Shown: piece after piece, positions 1 through 9,448 of the stretch | How the letters are laid out: each line of letters opens with the position of its first letter | Numbering within the stretch: the stretch's first letter is position 1 | Assembly: GCF_900176145.1 (NCBI RefSeq) | Contig: NZ_FWWY01000001.1 | Span: 915,819 to 979,818, forward strand | From: Sulfobacillus thermosulfidooxidans DSM 9293 | Lineage (GTDB): Bacteria > Bacillota > Sulfobacillia > Sulfobacillales > Sulfobacillaceae | Length of the DNA: 64,000 nucleotides | Reading direction: 5' to 3' | The notes under the pieces: generated by a model | Seen by the model: the letters and a program-made list of their open reading frames with translations, nothing else | Databases searched by the model: none | Told to the model about the DNA's origin: nothing | Translations under genes and position numbers: made by a program

Positions 1-694
1 GGCTCATGGGATTTTGGGCAAATGAGGTAATCTTGGTCGGGGTGATATACAAAATACGCGTTTCCCCGGGAATGACGTCCTCTTTAACCCCCCATGAGGG
101 CACCCAAAAACTGTGGATGACATCAACGTATTGGTCATAGGTGTGGTACGGGTCATACGAACGCAGCACCAGTTCAACTGGCCGCCCTACGGGTACTTCG
201 AGAAGATCCTGCCCATTTTGGTTGACGGTTTGCACCAGTCCATATTGAGGATAGCTAAAAATCCACTCCCACTGTCGTGCGGTGACATCGACAACCAGCG
301 CGTGCCGATTTTGAGGTGCCGACGGTTGTTCCATCGCAAAGAATTGTTCCGTCGCACTGGTGGTTGGGTGAAGCACAAACAATACATTGACCACAATGCT
401 GCCTAACACCCATATGCCAACAAACCACCGATTGCTCCGCGCCCAGTGTTGTGGCAATTCCGGTTTTTCGCCTTTTTTCACATGAAAGCGGACCATGGTC
501 CAAATGAATGTGAGGACTACAAAGGCAAAAATGGGGATGAGAACCACCAAAATGAAATCGAACGCCTGCTCGACCATCACGCCGATATTGGATGCGGTGT
601 AATAGAGCGGATTGTGATTAATAAGGATTCGGCCAGCCCATTCGCCTATTGCCGATAAGATAATCCACACTATGCCGAAGAGAATACTCTCCAC
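1..694 (-). CDS. coxB: Cytochrome c oxidase subunit II, 3' end beyond window
   Basis: About 231 codons are visible before the gene leaves the window at base 1. Two membrane helices lie near residues 1-20 and 45-70. The first part of the periplasmic cupredoxin domain follows, with the conserved block RQWEWIFSYP and then VIHSFWVPSWGVKEDVIPG, which are subunit II hallmarks. The CuA ligand loop would lie outside the window, so whether CuA is kept cannot be judged. The start is GTG at 694, because an in-frame TGA lies just before it and an AGGAG lies at a good distance; the ATG at 698 is in another frame and soon stops. No signal-peptide or lipobox precedes the first helix. The gene follows the cupredoxin gene by 33 bp on the same strand, so the two are probably one respiratory operon. 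Confidence 0.88.
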   Translation of the reverse strand, partial: MESILFGIVWIILSAIGEWAGRILINHNPLYYTASNIGVMVEQAFDFILVVLIPIFAFVVLTFIWTMVRFHVKKGEKPELPQHWARSNRWFVGIWVLGSIVVNVLFVLHPTTSATEQFFAMEQPSAPQNRHALVVDVTARQWEWIFSYPQYGLVQTVNQNGQDLLEVPVGRPVELVLRSYDPYHTYDQYVDVIHSFWVPSWGVKEDVIPGETRILYITPTKITSFAQNPMS

Positions 695-727
695 TCATGT
701 CACTCCTTTTACTCGCCGACTTCACAA

Positions 728-1366
728 TCACGCCTTAACAATATTGATAATGCCGCGCATACCTGTCCGGTAATGAATGTATTGCTGGACAAAGCACCCA
801 AAGTCCCAAATACCGGGTTTATCCGGAACTTGGAACGACAAAGTCAAACTGCCCCCCGGTTTGAGTGTGGGACTGAAGTCGCCACCCGAGGCGATATTGT
901 ATAGGGATTTCGGCCCTTCATACGTCACAATGGCCTTATTGGGTACGAAGTTATCAATTTTATAAGGATTGCTGAGTGTTACGGGCACGCCATCCCAAAA
1001 GTCTACTTTCCATGCATCGGCCGGCAACTCACCGAACGCTTGAAAGTAAGATTCATTCACATGACGGCCAATAGTCCATTCGTGCCAATGCGTATGGCTC
1101 TGATTTTGGAATGTAACTTCCAAATAATCTCCTACCCGCCATACCATGTAGTTCGGCACATAATAATAATCAAAGGCATATAAATTCACAGCACCTGAGG
1201 TCACAGGCGACCCGAACAGTGACCGAGCCGCTGAGACGATGCCTTGGCGTCCTAACAAGGATACAGTCCCTGCTACGGCAAGCCCTCCAAGTCCCCATAA
1301 AAATTGACGCCGGCTCCAATCGGGGGAACCTTGTTCCGTCAATTCGTTGGGTATACGATCTGCCAT
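728..1366 (-). CDS. Tat-exported blue-copper (cupredoxin) protein
   Basis: A 212-residue protein with a twin-arginine signal (S18-R-R-Q-F-L23 followed by a hydrophobic stretch) and a C-terminal cupredoxin fold. Likely type 1 copper ligands are a His in HTHWHEW (91-95), Cys191, His198 and Met203, from the segment GCFVQQYIHYRTGM. The C-x6-H-x4-M spacing resembles sulfocyanin/nitrosocyanin-type domains more than plastocyanin, but the subfamily is not certain. The start ATG at 1366 is preceded by a GGGGGTG ribosome site. Position 33 bp upstream of coxB suggests it carries electrons to, or is part of, a terminal oxidase on the outer face of the membrane. This role is inferred from context. Confidence 0.8.
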   Translation of the reverse strand: MADRIPNELTEQGSPDWSRRQFLWGLGGLAVAGTVSLLGRQGIVSAARSLFGSPVTSGAVNLYAFDYYYVPNYMVWRVGDYLEVTFQNQSHTHWHEWTIGRHVNESYFQAFGELPADAWKVDFWDGVPVTLSNPYKIDNFVPNKAIVTYEGPKSLYNIASGGDFSPTLKPGGSLTLSFQVPDKPGIWDFGCFVQQYIHYRTGMRGIINIVKA

Positions 1367-1898
1367 GATTTCACCCCCGCATTAAGCCTTGCGATGTTCG
1401 AATTAGAGCCCCGATACTAGTCAAATCGAGTAGACAAAGTTTACATCGCTAGGTATAAAAATACTCACTGAGCGTCATGGTCCACAATCGTGCAATGAGA
1501 GGACACAGTGTCCCCTCAATCGTCGTGCTATTCATCACAAGGGATTAATCCATGCCGTTTATGAGTTCGTGGAGGAGAAAGCAAATCTGTTCAATTTATT
1601 TCATCAAGATGCCTAATCCATAAGACGATCAAGTCAAAGGCGGGAATTAGCCAAGCATATGGGGGAAGCGGCATGAGAATCGTTAGCTTCAAGAACATCG
1701 ACCCGATACCGTTTTTGTCGTTATTCCAAGACCTATGTGATCATCCTCACTGGCTACCAGGGCGCTTTCAGAGCAAGAACCCAGACCGGGTCGTCCAAGA
1801 GAATCTCTTAATCTGCTGAAAAGCTTGAGTTCGCTCTTATAAGGAAAAACGCTCTTGCACTTCACGGAAAATCGTGGCTCGGGCCGCTTCAATCTCCC
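1367..1898. other. Intergenic stretch, no convincing gene
   Basis: This 532-bp stretch lies between the ends of cupredoxin and tilS territory. I see only short open stretches on the plus strand, one of about 43 codons from an ATG at 1674 and one of about 45 codons ending near 1614 without a start. They could be debris of a lost gene, but neither resembles a family I recognise. The part near 1400-1460 probably holds the promoter of the cupredoxin gene; no good -35/-10 pair was found. Confidence 0.4.
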
Positions 1899-3263
1899 TT
1901 ATGCAAAATCATTATCTTGTTGGTATTCAATTGCCGTACACAATTGTCCTGGGGCGCATCTGGCACTTTCTGCACTCATGATGCCCGCAATACCTAGAAT
2001 CTCGTGAACATCTGAGGCAGCGACAATGATAGGCCATGCCAAACGCTTATGGCGAGGAATTTTATAATCCGTAAAAATATCTCCGATTTTCTTGTGATGG
2101 CCCTTCATCCCTAAGGGTTCAATCCGGTCACCCGCCATCCATGGCCTCACAGCGATCTGTGGCCAACGTTCGTTATTGATTTGCACCACATGGGGACGAG
2201 GACCTTGAAATGGCACCGTTTGGATAACTAAGCGGTTATGAGGGCCAAGGTGGACAATTCCTTCCCGAGGCAAAACTTGCGCAGCCCACATGGGCCTTGG
2301 AATAAGTTCCCGTGATGGGGGACGACTAATCCTCCAGCCTTGAATATCGCGTGTGACAACCACACCCTTGGGCCAGTTCGCCCGTCCTTGAATGGCTTCT
2401 TCAATATGATGCCGGTTAAGACGAAGGTTCCATTCGCCTGCAATCATTTCAAAAATATCCGCTTGGACAGCGGGATTGAGTGCTCCAAAGCGATTGGGCA
2501 ACCGTAATGGATTGTCTGCCGTTTTAATATGATGGCTTCGAAGAAAATCCCGGGCTTGTTCATGAATCAGGGCGTACGCTTCTTGAGCGCGGACGGCTAA
2601 GGCCGCTAAGGCCTGTTCAATTTGGGGGTTAAAGCGGCGTTGTAATAAAGGGAGTAAATCCCACCGAATGCGATTGCGCAGAAAATATGTATCCTGATTA
2701 CTCTCATCTTCTCGCCACGCTAAGTCGTTCGCCTGCAAGTATTCTCGCAATACGTCAGGTGAAAAGGATAACAATGGCCGGATAATCATCCCATTTTGTT
2801 CTTTCATTCCCTGTAAGCCTTGCACGCCAGTTCCCATAATCACCCGCATCAGAACGGTTTCGGCCTGGTCACGCTGGTGATGGCCCACAACGATGCGGCT
2901 GTGAATCCCATAGCGCGCCCGGTGTTGTTCTAATACGGCATACCGCTGTCGGCGGGCCGCCATTTCAATCGATTCTCCCGCTTCGGGCACAATGTGAATA
3001 CGTTCGATCGCCACCGATAAGCCAAAGCGTTCCCGCAACGTCTCTTCCACAAAGCGCGCATCTTGAGCAGCTGTCGGTCTTAAACCGTGATCAATATGCA
3101 CTGGATAAAGAATCATGGGCCACTTATCCTTTACGTGAACGAGCAGCGCCATTAATGCCATCGAATCCGCTCCACCACTCACACCTACCACCAATGGCGC
3201 GTTCGGCTTACATAATTTTTGAATCTGCTGTAAAAAAACCTGTTCTAGCTCATGACTGTCCAT
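1899..3263 (-). CDS. tilS: tRNA(Ile)-lysidine synthase
   Basis: Converts cytidine-34 of the CAU-anticodon tRNA(Ile) to lysidine using ATP and lysine, which makes it read AUA. The N-terminal PP-loop ATPase motif SGGADS is at residues 29-34. An HH-x-RD type motif (VVGHHQRDQAETV) and the C-terminal TilS substrate-binding region follow. The length of 454 residues is normal for the long, Bacillus-type form. The start at 3263 has AAAGGA about 9 bases upstream. In Bacillus tilS is followed by hpt and ftsH; here neither is downstream in the window, and an IS200-type gene separates tilS from spoIIE. Confidence 0.95.
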   Translation of the reverse strand: MDSHELEQVFLQQIQKLCKPNAPLVVGVSGGADSMALMALLVHVKDKWPMILYPVHIDHGLRPTAAQDARFVEETLRERFGLSVAIERIHIVPEAGESIEMAARRQRYAVLEQHRARYGIHSRIVVGHHQRDQAETVLMRVIMGTGVQGLQGMKEQNGMIIRPLLSFSPDVLREYLQANDLAWREDESNQDTYFLRNRIRWDLLPLLQRRFNPQIEQALAALAVRAQEAYALIHEQARDFLRSHHIKTADNPLRLPNRFGALNPAVQADIFEMIAGEWNLRLNRHHIEEAIQGRANWPKGVVVTRDIQGWRISRPPSRELIPRPMWAAQVLPREGIVHLGPHNRLVIQTVPFQGPRPHVVQINNERWPQIAVRPWMAGDRIEPLGMKGHHKKIGDIFTDYKIPRHKRLAWPIIVAASDVHEILGIAGIMSAESARCAPGQLCTAIEYQQDNDFA

Positions 3264-3431
3264 ATCGGTGGTCCTTTAACCTTAAAAACTGTAGCCACTT
3301 GTCTTTAGGGCTGGCAGAAGATTTTTGTAACTTATTATTGCTTTACAGGATTAAGAAAGGGGTGACGGCAACTCTTTGACCCCATAACACCCTTGCACAC
3401 GCATGTATGCTCATTATATCATTAGGTCATC

Positions 3432-3854
3432 ATGGACGAAAAAGAAATGAAATCGGCCTCGCTCGTTGTATATTCGCTTCGGTTACATATTGTCTTTGTG
3501 ACCAAATATCGGCGTCCAATTTTGACGCCAGAGCTTCTTCATGCCTTACGTGGGGCTTTCGAAGAAATCCTGAGTGACTGGCGCTGTACCCTAATCGATT
3601 TCGAAGGGGAAGCGGATCACGTGCATCTTTTCATCAGCATCCATCCGGCATTAAATATTTCCACCTTAGTCAATAACCTCAAATCGGCTAGTTCTCGGCG
3701 GATGCGCCATCACTTTGCTGAACACCTGGCCAAATTTTATCAAAAACCGTACTTTTGGCACCGCGCCTATTATGTTGCAAGTGCTGGAGAAGTGTCTTTG
3801 GACACCATTAAACGGTATGTTGAGGCCCAAGGCACCCAAGAAAGAGCACGCTAG
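3432..3854 (+). CDS. tnpA: IS200/IS605-family Y1 transposase TnpA
   Basis: A 140-residue single-strand transposase of the HUH/Y1 class. The HUH motif is DHVHLF (near residue 63), and the catalytic tyrosine is probably the Tyr in IKRYVEAQ near the C-terminus. No tnpB accessory gene accompanies it, so it is an IS200-like solitary tnpA. Possible end hairpins are GGGGT/ACCCC at about 3359-3383 on the left and GGCTAATGCC with a following GCC/GGGC at about 3855-3875 on the right; exact ends cannot be fixed from one copy. It sits on the opposite strand to tilS and spoIIE, in their spacer, and interrupts no gene. Confidence 0.92.
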   Translation: MDEKEMKSASLVVYSLRLHIVFVTKYRRPILTPELLHALRGAFEEILSDWRCTLIDFEGEADHVHLFISIHPALNISTLVNNLKSASSRRMRHHFAEHLAKFYQKPYFWHRAYYVASAGEVSLDTIKRYVEAQGTQERAR

Positions 3855-3931
3855 TGGCTAATGCCTAACGGGCTAAAAGGGCATCTCAAACCATCTGCTA
3901 CTTTCCTTCTTTTCCTTTATCGCCCAGAAAG

Positions 3932-6094
3932 CTAGCGCAGATGACGTAGAGGCCGCGGAGTGAGCCTTTGCCATTCCACAATAGGCGGATCGGGCTCGGT
4001 GACCTCCGTGGTCTTAGGCTTTTGCCCATGAGCCAAGACTTGAATCACCATCACTGCCGCATCATCCCGTCCGTCTTGGTCATGACCCAACATATAACTT
4101 AAAATCGTTTCCGCCATAACTTGTGGCGCAACCACCGGCATTTCTTCCAATAAGCGACGCAATTTTTCTTCGGCCGCTGCATCTTGGATTTCCAAAGTCC
4201 CATCGGTCACCATCACCACAACATCTCCAGGTTCTAGCGTATGATAGATGGGGTCTACGGGCACCTCTTGTAAAATTCCTACCGGAAGACTGTGAGACCG
4301 AATAATTTCCACCCGGCCCTGCCGGCAAAAAAACGTCGGTGCTGCCGCCACTTTGATTAATTCTCCCCCTCGCCCCATGCGGTCCATTAAAAACAAGTCG
4401 AGAGTCGCGAAATGATCCTCTACCGATCTAAGCAATAATGTGGTATTAACCGCTCTAACCGCTAACTTTTGCGAAAACCCGGCTTGCAACAATTGTTCCA
4501 ACAAGGCCATCGCGGTACCACTTTCCCAAGCCGCCCTGGGTCCAACTCCCATCCCATCTGATAAACCAAAAATGACCCGATGTTTAGGAAGTTCTCGCAC
4601 CAAGTCGCTATCTCCACTAATCAGCCCTCCCCGTCTGGGCCGTTTAGCCAATCCCACAGCATAATCCAGTGCGGGGGTTAACTTTTTTACCCCATCTCGT
4701 GCATAAGATGCATCAAAGTCATGGGCCATGTCCTTAATGAGTTCCGCCAGACCCCCTAATTGGCGTTCTGCCAACGCCCGCGACTCTTTGACACGCATGC
4801 GAAAATGGGCCCGCTCTTTTTCCTTGTTTACGTGAATATTAGCAGATTGAATGATCGCCTCCGGGCGAATACAGCGTTTTTGCAGCTCAGGATTCAAATC
4901 GTGTAAGGTTAACAGCTCCTCTTGGCTCGATGAGGTCAAATCTAAAAGAGCTCGGTAAGAGCGATAAAATTCATCTTCCCAGCACGCACGGTACAGGGAG
5001 CATTTTTTACAGACGCCTTGCACGATGGCTTCTACCAAATTCGTCTCCGGCGAAGAATCTTCATCGTCGATTCGAAACGCGTGAGACATTTCTTGCATTA
5101 CGGCGGCAATTTTGTTTAATCGAGCGGGCAAGGTATCCGGCGTGTCCCCGCGCACCAGTAACTCTGCCCAAACCCGCCCCAGATCGACCATAGATCCGGG
5201 TAACAACTGAATCAGTAAAGAGGCCGTTCCCAAGGAAATCCACAATATGCTGAGTTCCTTGGGCAAATTAACCAATACCGCGTAGAGCACAATCCCTAAC
5301 ATTAACCCTAGAGAAGCCAAACGCCAATATCGCGTCGCTAATACCCCAGCAAGAAAGCCGCCCGTAACAAGGATCCCGATTTCGTCGCCGGGACCTGTGC
5401 CGCGGACGGCTAAAGTAAAACCCAATGTGGCTCCGGCCACGGCGCCGCCTCCAGGACCATTTAAGATAGCGGCCGCCAATATTAATACGCCGCCGACCAA
5501 AAGGCTCGGAGCTAAAGGGCCAAACTTCCAGCCTTCCAGCCCAGCAATAAAGGATCCCATAGCAGCTAGACCCATAATTAAGGTGGTTTGATCGCCCTGG
5601 CCCGTATCAATCACCTGAATTTGGCGACCCGCCGCCCAGTATAGCAGCAAGGCGCCTGCGCATATCAGGGCGGTAATAACACTATCAAAGACATTAAGAG
5701 CATGTCCCACTAAAAATAACAGCGCTGTGCCCCCAATTAATAATGGCCACTGCATCCACTGCCAGCCAGCCCGTCGCCAGGGAACAGGCACCGTGATCGC
5801 CAAAGCAGCAACTACTAATGCCGACCAACCATTAATGCCTAAGGCCGTCCCGAGGATACCCCCAATCAGCATAGGTCCAAAGAACCGGCGCCACCGGGGC
5901 CAGACCAGTAATAGGGCAATCCAGAGAAAAGGCGCGGGCCGATGGTAAATCATCGCTTGCCCCAAAACCCAGCCCAGTACCGCCATAACAAATTGCACCC
6001 CGCGAAGCGATAATTTTTCACTATTGTGAGATGGTAACAGCGGTTCTTGTTCGGAACTGACATGCATATCCATTAAGAGAAGACTTCCTGCCAT
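3932..6094 (-). CDS. spoIIE: Stage II sporulation protein E (SpoIIE phosphatase)
   Basis: Membrane PP2C-type serine phosphatase that dephosphorylates SpoIIAA-P, activating SigF in the forespore, and takes part in asymmetric division. The N-terminal 300 residues are a run of membrane helices. A linker with C-x2-C-x3-C type cysteines (VCKKCSLYRAC) follows. The C-terminal phosphatase domain carries FGLSDGMGVGPRA and VVMVTDGTLE, with the metal-binding Asp residues and DGRDDAAVMV at the end. The start ATG at 6094 is chosen because an AAGGAGG lies 8 bases upstream; the frame is open 45 codons further up but without a ribosome site. That gives 720 residues. A near-match to a Spo0A box (TGTCGAG) lies about 95 bp upstream at 6186-6192. 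Confidence 0.95.
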   Translation of the reverse strand: MAGSLLLMDMHVSSEQEPLLPSHNSEKLSLRGVQFVMAVLGWVLGQAMIYHRPAPFLWIALLLVWPRWRRFFGPMLIGGILGTALGINGWSALVVAALAITVPVPWRRAGWQWMQWPLLIGGTALLFLVGHALNVFDSVITALICAGALLLYWAAGRQIQVIDTGQGDQTTLIMGLAAMGSFIAGLEGWKFGPLAPSLLVGGVLILAAAILNGPGGGAVAGATLGFTLAVRGTGPGDEIGILVTGGFLAGVLATRYWRLASLGLMLGIVLYAVLVNLPKELSILWISLGTASLLIQLLPGSMVDLGRVWAELLVRGDTPDTLPARLNKIAAVMQEMSHAFRIDDEDSSPETNLVEAIVQGVCKKCSLYRACWEDEFYRSYRALLDLTSSSQEELLTLHDLNPELQKRCIRPEAIIQSANIHVNKEKERAHFRMRVKESRALAERQLGGLAELIKDMAHDFDASYARDGVKKLTPALDYAVGLAKRPRRGGLISGDSDLVRELPKHRVIFGLSDGMGVGPRAAWESGTAMALLEQLLQAGFSQKLAVRAVNTTLLLRSVEDHFATLDLFLMDRMGRGGELIKVAAAPTFFCRQGRVEIIRSHSLPVGILQEVPVDPIYHTLEPGDVVVMVTDGTLEIQDAAAEEKLRRLLEEMPVVAPQVMAETILSYMLGHDQDGRDDAAVMVIQVLAHGQKPKTTEVTEPDPPIVEWQRLTPRPLRHLR

Positions 6095-6198
6095 GGTGTA
6101 CGCCTCCTTAAACAATTCACGACGAACGATAACAAAAACTCTATGGCATTTTCTGGTAGTTGTTGGCATGGGGATGGAAGAAATTCTCGACACAATGA

Positions 6199-6228
6199 TG
6201 GACCATGTCCAAAATTGGACATGGTCCA
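6199..6228. promoter_or_regulatory. Perfect 14-bp inverted repeat upstream of spoIIE
   Basis: Two 14-base arms (TGGACCATGTCCAA and its exact complement) are separated by two bases. The site is 105 bp upstream of the spoIIE start and 170 bp after the galU stop. There is no U-run on either side, so it is not a standard intrinsic terminator. It could be an operator for a dimeric regulator or an RNA stem in the spoIIE leader. Confidence 0.6.
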
Positions 6229-6397
6229 CAATGTCACGTCACACCAGAACAGGCTGTGGTATGTGGGCTAAAATCGCAGGCAATTCGGGGCATTTCCCAC
6301 ACAGGTCGGCACGACGAAAGTTTCCATACCAGGTCAAGTGGTGGCGAAAAAGCACAGGCAGAAAAGATGTTTTCGTTATACGGTGACTATGCCTTGA

Positions 6398-7291
6398 CTA
6401 TAACGAAGGATCTTCGACTTGTAGTTGGGCGACTAAATTTTTTAAGTAGGCAATAACGTCATCTCGCAGATCATCCCGGTCTAACGCAGCTTCCACCGTG
6501 GCTTTGATAAATCCCAGCTTTTCCCCAACATCAAAGCGCTTGCCTTGATACGGTACCGCAATCAGCTGTCCCTGACGAGCAAGTACATCCAAAGCGTCGG
6601 TCAATTGAATCTCGCCGCCGGCACCGGGATTAATATCTTCTAAAACCGCAAACACAGCCGGATCTAAAATATACCGTCCCATAATGGCTAGAGGCTTCTC
6701 AGGTGCCTCAGAAACGGGAGGTTTTTCGACTAAATGAGACACCTTAAATGTCCCATCAGCGGTCCAGTTTCCGTAAACAATCCCGTAGCGGTTGGCTTCT
6801 TCACGATTGATAGGTTGCACCGCAACAACCGAAAGTTCGGGTCTCCACCGATTCATCAATTGTTTGAGCACAGGGGGATTGGCTTGCATCACGTCATCGC
6901 CCAGTAATACGGCAAACGGTTCTTGCCCGACGTGACGACGAGCCGACAATACGGCGTGTCCCAGCCCCAACGGTTCTTTTTGTCGAATAAAGTGGAGATT
7001 CGCTAAACGCGAGACTCCCATTACCACCTCTAATAAATCTGTCTTCCCCCGCTTGCGAAGAAATTCCTCGAGTTCGGGAGCGCGATCAAAGTGGTCCTCA
7101 ATGCTCCCTTTATCCCGTCCGATTACCACCAAGAGGTCATCAATCCCGGAGGATACCGCTTCTTCAACAATATATTGAATTGTAGGCTTATCGATTAAGG
7201 ACAGCATTTCTTTGGGCTGGGCTTTGGTTGCCGGCAAAAACCGGGTACCTAATCCCGCTGCTGGTATAACCGCTTTTCTGACTGTCATCAT
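6398..7291 (-). CDS. galU: UTP--glucose-1-phosphate uridylyltransferase
   Basis: Makes UDP-glucose from UTP and glucose-1-phosphate for cell-surface polysaccharides. The N-terminal nucleotide-binding signature is AAGLGTRFLPATKAQPKEM (near residues 11-29), followed by DKPTIQYIVEEAV, LGDD, and VEKP. Length 297 matches bacterial GalU. Two ATGs stand in tandem at 7291 and 7288, with GGCAGGA a few bases upstream. It follows manC by about 145 bp on the same strand, so the two sugar-nucleotide genes probably form a unit. An imperfect inverted repeat (CGTTATA/TATAACG, 6375-6404) overlaps the stop. Confidence 0.94.
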   Translation of the reverse strand: MMTVRKAVIPAAGLGTRFLPATKAQPKEMLSLIDKPTIQYIVEEAVSSGIDDLLVVIGRDKGSIEDHFDRAPELEEFLRKRGKTDLLEVVMGVSRLANLHFIRQKEPLGLGHAVLSARRHVGQEPFAVLLGDDVMQANPPVLKQLMNRWRPELSVVAVQPINREEANRYGIVYGNWTADGTFKVSHLVEKPPVSEAPEKPLAIMGRYILDPAVFAVLEDINPGAGGEIQLTDALDVLARQGQLIAVPYQGKRFDVGEKLGFIKATVEAALDRDDLRDDVIAYLKNLVAQLQVEDPSL

Positions 7292-7436
7292 CGTATTCCT
7301 GCCTTTCTGGTTTTAATGCCCGTTCACTCTATCTCTTGCTATCCCTTCTACGTACGTCTTCGACGGTTCCCGTCCCCTATCTCATTCACACCATCAAGAT
7401 TTCATTCTGGTCTGCCATATTCAGCATCCTAGCGGC

Positions 7437-8483
7437 CTACAATAAGTGCTCATGTTGTCCTTCTTTGAGGGCCTGCACCACTTGACGGACATCTTGACTA
7501 CGATCGGGAGATAAGATAAGCACAGCATCTTTGGTAGCCACTACAAACAGGTCCTTCACACCGATAAAAGACACAACGGGACCTTCTGAGATCGCTGTAA
7601 CATTTTGGCTATCCACGAATATTGCGTGACCCTTAGCAGCATTTTGTTCATCGTTACGGGGAAGGTGCCTGGCCAATGCGGCAAAGGTTCCCACATCATC
7701 CCAACCAATATCGGCGGGTAATACATAAACGTTTTTCACTTTTTCCATGATCCCATGATCCACCGACACTTGGGGAAGTTCGGGGAAAATCGTATCGACC
7801 CGATCCGGATGATGAATCAAGGCCATAATTCCTTCATAAAGATCAGGGATTAACATCCTGAGGGCTGTTAAATACTCTTCGGCTTTAAATGCAAACATTC
7901 CAGAATTCCATAAGAAGCGTCCCGATTCCACCATCCCTTGCGCCTCTTCCAAGGGCGGCTTCTCGACGAATCGTTTCACATGCAAGATCCCATGTTCCAC
8001 TTCACTGCCGTGTTCAATATAGCCATAACCAGTTTCCGCATGAGTCGGAATGATCCCGAAGGTGTAAAATCCACCGCGAGCTTCCGCAGATCGCAACGCC
8101 AGATCCGCTAATTTCTGAAAGCGTTTCTGATATTTAATAAGATGGTCCGAAGGTAAAATCAATATCACCGCAGCTGGGTCTTCTTGATAAATTGACGCAG
8201 CGGCCCAGGCAATAGATGGTGCCGTATTTCTTCCCACAGGCTCACCGAGGATATGGGAGGAAGGAACATCAGGAAGATTGGTTTTCACTTTGTCGACATA
8301 ATCTTGACCCGTCACGACCCAGGTATTTTCCGGTCCAATCAGCGAACGAACACGATCCCGGGTGGTACGAATCATACTATGGTTCCCCATTAGCGTCAGA
8401 AATTGCTTAGGATGCATCATGCGGGATAAAGGCCAAAACCGTTCTCCGCGTCCTCCCGCTAAAATTACCAACCATCGTGCCAT
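7437..8483 (-). CDS. manC: Mannose-1-phosphate guanylyltransferase
   Basis: Forms GDP-mannose from GTP and mannose-1-phosphate. The N-terminal signature LAGGRGERFWPLSR is followed by PKQFL, FVEKPP and the WNSGMFAF motif of the nucleotidyltransferase domain. At 348 residues it has the transferase domain only and lacks the C-terminal cupin isomerase of bifunctional ManC/AlgA. The start ATG at 8483 has AAGGAG about 12 bases upstream. GDP-mannose could supply the GT2 enzyme at 52758, but no direct link is visible. Confidence 0.9.
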   Translation of the reverse strand: MARWLVILAGGRGERFWPLSRMMHPKQFLTLMGNHSMIRTTRDRVRSLIGPENTWVVTGQDYVDKVKTNLPDVPSSHILGEPVGRNTAPSIAWAAASIYQEDPAAVILILPSDHLIKYQKRFQKLADLALRSAEARGGFYTFGIIPTHAETGYGYIEHGSEVEHGILHVKRFVEKPPLEEAQGMVESGRFLWNSGMFAFKAEEYLTALRMLIPDLYEGIMALIHHPDRVDTIFPELPQVSVDHGIMEKVKNVYVLPADIGWDDVGTFAALARHLPRNDEQNAAKGHAIFVDSQNVTAISEGPVVSFIGVKDLFVVATKDAVLILSPDRSQDVRQVVQALKEGQHEHLL

Positions 8484-8740
8484 TGTCTTTGTGACTCCTT
8501 ATTTTGTCCAGGCGGGGTAACCCGCCCATTTGTATAAGATAAAGCTCCAGGCGCCCCGAATGCTATTAGTAAATGTAACATATTTATCGAACCCTTCGCG
8601 GGTCCCAAATCCTACCCGCGTTCGAATTGGGCAAACACACTCTTATGGCATAGCAGAGCGACCTATATTTGGTCAACCAGAATCGAATACCTGTTGTACA
8701 GAGTATAATAGACTGAAAAACTTTTACAGGGGCGAGGCTT
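8484..8740. promoter_or_regulatory. Divergent promoter region manC / phoU
   Basis: A 257-bp spacer between divergent manC and phoU. A TATAAT at 8704-8709, about 32 bp before the phoU start, is a likely -10 box. No TTGACA-like -35 is found 17 bp above it, which would fit an activated promoter. No Pho box could be recognised by eye. Confidence 0.4.
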
Positions 8741-9433
8741 ATGTTTGTTAGCAGTTATGACCGTTCACTCGAAGACATTATTCGGCGCGTTAATCACCTG
8801 GCTGATGATGTCTATCAGATGTTAGGCCAAGCCCTTAACTCGCTCTACCAGCAAGATAAAGAGGCTGCCCAGTGGGTTCTTGACCATGATGATTATGTCG
8901 ATGACGAAACCAACGCGATTGAAGAAGATTCCCTGCAATTAATTTCCTTGCAGCAGCCGAGACAAAAAGATCTTCGCATCTTGGCCGCGTCCTTACGTAT
9001 CGTACGCGATTTAGAACGGATTGCGGACTATTCCTGTGATATTGCTGAAGTCACAGAAATTCTCGCCCATAGTCCATACTTTAAACCGTTGATTGACATC
9101 CCCCGTCTTGGCACGATGACGTTAACCATGTTGAAATTAGCGGCGCAAGCGGTCAACAATCATGACATTGCCTTAGCTCATGACGTTTACCACCAAGATG
9201 ATGCGGTCGATGCGTTATATATTCATTTACATGATGAATTGATGGAAGCCATGCGCCAACATCGAGAGGTCGTGGAACAAGCCAGTTATCTCTCGTTAGT
9301 TGCCCGTTATCTGGAACGCATTGCGGACCACGCGGTTAATATTGCAGAAATGACAGTATTTGTAGAAAATGGAGATCGTCGTCCTTTTCGGCGCTCACCC
9401 TTTCCTTCAGGTCATTCTGAAGAACATGATTAA
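8741..9433 (+). CDS. phoU: PhoU phosphate-signalling protein
   Basis: A 230-residue all-helical protein with two PhoU repeats. The characteristic metal-binding segments are RDLERIADYSCDIAE in the first half and RYLERIADHAVNIAEM in the second, each with the E/D-xx-D pattern that binds Fe/Zn clusters. PhoU restrains phosphate uptake and signalling by the Pho histidine kinase; here no pst genes are nearby. Instead it is followed 15 bp later by a Na/Pi transporter that carries its own PhoU-like tail, so it probably controls that transporter. Confidence 0.93.
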   Translation: MFVSSYDRSLEDIIRRVNHLADDVYQMLGQALNSLYQQDKEAAQWVLDHDDYVDDETNAIEEDSLQLISLQQPRQKDLRILAASLRIVRDLERIADYSCDIAEVTEILAHSPYFKPLIDIPRLGTMTLTMLKLAAQAVNNHDIALAHDVYHQDDAVDALYIHLHDELMEAMRQHREVVEQASYLSLVARYLERIADHAVNIAEMTVFVENGDRRPFRRSPFPSGHSEEHD

Positions 9434-9448
9434 TTAAGGAGCACACTC

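Noticed and set aside
1689-1892. 67-codon minus-strand frame after tilS
   Set aside because: No ribosome site, no family resemblance, random-looking composition.
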